A stretch of DNA of 7,112 nt from Defluviitaleaceae bacterium. GTDB taxonomy: Bacteria > Bacillota_A > Clostridia > Lachnospirales > WQUN01. The DNA is taken from positions 1 through 7,112 of the forward strand of contig WREB01000063.1 of NCBI GenBank assembly GCA_009779525.1, given 5' to 3'. Each line of letters begins with the position of its first letter. Position 1 is the first letter of the stretch. The translations under genes and the position numbers were made by a program. The notes under the pieces were generated by a model. That model had not been told where the DNA came from, searched no databases, and saw nothing but the letters and a program-made list of their open reading frames with translations. Below are positions 5,092-7,112 of this stretch, one piece after another.

Positions 5092-6598
5092 CGCTTCGGA
5101 AATAAACACCATCTTCAAAAACGAAGTCTTAAGCTTCGTTAATTCCGCGAAGGCGGACGAAGTTGGCCGCGTGATGCAAGTTGGCGACGGGATCGCCCGG
5201 GCGTACGGAATAACGAATGTGATGAGCGGCGAGCTACTGACCTTCGAAAACGGGGTCGCAGGCATCGCGATGAACCTCGAGGAGGACAACGTCGCGGTGG
5301 TCATACTCGGGAGCTCCGAGGGAATAAACGAGGGAAGCTACATAACCAGGACGGGCGAAGTCGCGCGCGTCCCGGTGGGCGACGGCCTGCTCGGAAGGGT
5401 TGTAAACGCCCTGGGCCAGCCGATCGACCACACGGGGGCGCTAAACACAAGCAGCTACCGCCCGATCGAGCGCATAGCGCCCGGCGTCCTGGTGCGCAAA
5501 AAAGTCGACGTGCCGCTTATGACCGGAATCCGCTCAATCGACGCGATGTCGCCGATCGGGCGCGGCCAGAGGCAGCTTATAATAGGCGACCGCCAAACCG
5601 GCAAGACCAGCATCGCGGTCGACACGATTCTCAACCAGAAGGGCAACGACGTCTACTGCGTGTACGTCGCGATCGGCCAGAAAAATTCCACCGTCGCGGA
5701 CATCGTCAACACGCTGAATAAATTCGGGGCGATGGAATACACGACGGTCGTTTCGGCGAGCGCCTCCGAGGTGCCCGCGATGCAGTACTTCGCGCCTTTC
5801 TCGGGCTGCGCGATCGCCGAGGAATGGATGGAGAACAACAAGGACGTCCTGATAATATACGACGACCTTTCGAAGCACGCCGTCGCCTACCGCAGCATGA
5901 GCCTGCTTTTGCGCAGGCCCCCGGGCCGCGAGGCGTACCCGGGCGACGTCTTCTACCTGCATTCGCGCCTGCTCGAGCGCGCCGGCCGCCTCGAGGCGAA
6001 GCACGGCGGCGGCTCGATAACCGCGTTCCCGATAATAGAGACGCAGGCGGGCAACATGTCGGCGTACATCCCGACCAACGTCATTTCCATAACCGACGGC
6101 CAGATATACCTCGAGACGGAGATGTTCAACGCCGGGATTCGCCCCGCGATGAACCCGGGGCTTTCGGTTTCGCGCGTCGGAGGCGCCGCGCAGTACAAGG
6201 CGATGCGCAAGATAGCGGCGCCGCTTCGCACGGAACTAGCGCAGTACCGCGAACTCGCTTCGTTCGCGCAGTTTTCGGCGGACCTCGACAAGGACACGCA
6301 GGAGCGCCTGAGCCACGGCGAGCGCATAATAGAGATACTAAAGCAGCCGATAAACTCCCCCACCCCGTTCGAGCAAATGATAATCACGTTCTACGCGGCC
6401 TCGAACAAATTTTTCGAGGACATCAAGGTCGAGGAAGTCGCCGCGACCGAGCGCCGGATGATCGAGTACTTTAAATCGGACCATTCCGCGGTGCTCGAAG
6501 ACATCGCGGCGGGCAGGGAGCTTACCGACGACATCGCGGCGAGGATCAAGTCGGCGTTGGCGTCGTTTAAGGAAAAGCTTAACGCAAAGGCGGAATAG
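5081..6598 (+). CDS. atpA: F-type ATP synthase subunit alpha
   Basis: Alpha alternates with beta in the F1 hexamer and carries the non-catalytic nucleotide sites and the arginine finger. The 505-residue product has the usual length and order: an N-terminal helix and beta-barrel (to about residue 95, with QVGDGIARAYGI at 33-44), the Walker A loop GDRQTGKT (169-176), the Walker B strand VLIIYDD (256-262), the strongly conserved RRPPGREAYPGDVFYLHSR (278-296), and SVSRVGG with the arginine finger R365. The last 125 residues form the helical C-terminal domain (about 380-505). The glutamine of the Walker A loop (Q172) is typical of alpha and separates it from beta. The start overlaps atpH by 11 nt; AGGGGGG (5062-5068) lies 12 bases before the ATG, a rather long spacing. 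The gene appears intact. Confidence 0.97.
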   Translation: MLINASEINTIFKNEVLSFVNSAKADEVGRVMQVGDGIARAYGITNVMSGELLTFENGVAGIAMNLEEDNVAVVILGSSEGINEGSYITRTGEVARVPVGDGLLGRVVNALGQPIDHTGALNTSSYRPIERIAPGVLVRKKVDVPLMTGIRSIDAMSPIGRGQRQLIIGDRQTGKTSIAVDTILNQKGNDVYCVYVAIGQKNSTVADIVNTLNKFGAMEYTTVVSASASEVPAMQYFAPFSGCAIAEEWMENNKDVLIIYDDLSKHAVAYRSMSLLLRRPPGREAYPGDVFYLHSRLLERAGRLEAKHGGGSITAFPIIETQAGNMSAYIPTNVISITDGQIYLETEMFNAGIRPAMNPGLSVSRVGGAAQYKAMRKIAAPLRTELAQYRELASFAQFSADLDKDTQERLSHGERIIEILKQPINSPTPFEQMIITFYAASNKFFEDIKVEEVAATERRMIEYFKSDHSAVLEDIAAGRELTDDIAARIKSALASFKEKLNAKAE

Positions 6599-6626
6599 TA
6601 AGCGCGGCAACCAACGAAACGCGAAT

Positions 6627-6631
6627 GAGGG
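6627..6631 (+). promoter_or_regulatory. ribosome binding site deciding the TTG start of atpG
   Basis: GAGGG stands six bases before TTG at 6638-6640. The nearest in-frame ATG is at 6708, inside the conserved first helix of gamma, so it cannot be the true start. The ATG at 6625 is in another frame and stops after 15 codons. The ribosome site and homology agree on TTG. Confidence 0.75.
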
Positions 6632-6637
6632 ACTCAA

Positions 6638-7112
6638 TTGGAATCGATCCGCGACCTTCGAATCCGAATTAAAAGCATACAGAACACGCGGCAGATCACG
6701 GAATCCATGCGCCTTATCGCGACGCGCAAGGTGCTTAAGACGCGCCAGCGCATGGAGGAGAACCGCCCGTACCTCAGGCAGTACCATGAAGTGATCTCCT
6801 CCTTGCAAAAGAACCCGGCCTTTTCGTCAAACGCATACATCGCCGGGCGCGAACCGACCAATTCGCTAATTATCTTAATAACCGGCGACCGCGGGCTCTG
6901 CTCGGGCTACAACGTCAACGCGTCCAAGCACGGAAGGGCGCTGGGGCGGAAGCTTCAGGGCGCTCGCTTCATCACCATCGGGAAAAAGGGCAACGATTTT
7001 TTGCGCCGCAGGCGGAAGCAGATCGTCAAGTCATTCAGGGGCATATCCGAAAACCCCTTCTACGAGGACGCGCTCTCGATCGCCGAATACGCGATCGAGC
7101 TTTATGATAAAA
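6638..7112 (+). CDS. atpG: F-type ATP synthase subunit gamma, 3' truncated by window
   Basis: Gamma is the central shaft that turns inside the alpha3beta3 head and sits on the c-ring. The frame is open from a TTG start to the window edge, giving 158 of the usual 285-295 residues. The N-terminal helix LRIRIKSIQNTRQIT (7-21) matches the family pattern, with Q16-N17-T18 followed by RQIT where QKIT is common. The conserved core LITGDRGLCSGYNVN (84-98) is clear; it corresponds to the DRGLCGG-N element near the Rossmann-like domain. A TTG start lowers initiation relative to ATG, which may suit a subunit needed once per enzyme next to alpha needed three times. It lies 39 nt after atpA, and atpD and atpC are expected beyond the edge. 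No frameshift is visible. Confidence 0.93.
   Translation, partial: MESIRDLRIRIKSIQNTRQITESMRLIATRKVLKTRQRMEENRPYLRQYHEVISSLQKNPAFSSNAYIAGREPTNSLIILITGDRGLCSGYNVNASKHGRALGRKLQGARFITIGKKGNDFLRRRRKQIVKSFRGISENPFYEDALSIAEYAIELYDK

Noticed and set aside
5824..6474. 216-codon + strand frame inside atpA and several minus frames there
   Set aside because: atpA is intact and highly conserved over this span. The alternative translations are Arg/Pro/Gly-rich and lack motifs.
1..7112. Mobile elements, CRISPR arrays, tRNA or rRNA genes, a new defence system
   Set aside because: No transposase, integrase, repeat-spacer pattern, cloverleaf or toxin-antitoxin-like pair was recognised. All long frames are accounted for by known-type genes or their shadows.

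Overview
This 7.1 kb window is a compact, GC-rich stretch of bacterial chromosome. Its gene content points to an anaerobic, Clostridia-like (Firmicutes-type) organism. The pointers are a RACo/DUF4445-type corrinoid-activation protein, a small double zinc-ribbon protein of a kind common in that group, a radical SAM/HhH protein of the 'DNA modification/repair' family, and an F-type ATP synthase whose subunits read like clostridial ones. This placement rests on recognised protein style, not on a search. No mobile element, tRNA, rRNA, CRISPR array or phage gene was seen.

Layout. Positions 1-959 (+) hold the 3' part of an ASKHA-fold reductive activator of corrinoid proteins; the start lies off the window. 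A 39-nt gap leads to 999-1580 (+), a 193-residue protein with a helical N-terminus and two CxxC...CxxC zinc ribbons. Convergent to it, and overlapping it by 8 nt, is a 432-residue radical SAM protein with a C-terminal helix-hairpin-helix (1573-2871, -). A 123-bp divergent intergenic region carries promoter-like sequences for both directions. The + strand from 2995 to the window edge is an ATP synthase operon in the order atpB (a), atpE (c), atpF (b), atpH (delta), atpA (alpha), atpG (gamma, truncated by the window). atpD and atpC presumably follow. atpF/atpH and atpH/atpA overlap by 13 and 11 nt. No atpI lies directly upstream of atpB.

How the genes work together. AtpB, AtpE and AtpF form the membrane Fo sector, AtpH is the stalk connector, and AtpA and AtpG belong to the F1 head and central shaft. 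The c subunit carries the Na+-binding signature known from Ilyobacter tartaricus (Q32, V63, E65, a hydroxyl residue at 66, Y70), so the enzyme is probably Na+-coupled. Together with a corrinoid-protein activator nearby, this would suit an anaerobe with methyl-corrinoid metabolism and a sodium bioenergetic cycle. That last link is inference, because the genes are neighbours rather than one operon.

The window is mostly housekeeping, and I do not see a convincing new multi-gene system. The points most worth checking are the Na+ signature, an unusually short delta subunit, a non-standard residue in subunit a, hairpins flanking atpE, terminator-like hairpins sitting inside each other's convergent gene, and a probable leaderless start for the radical SAM gene.
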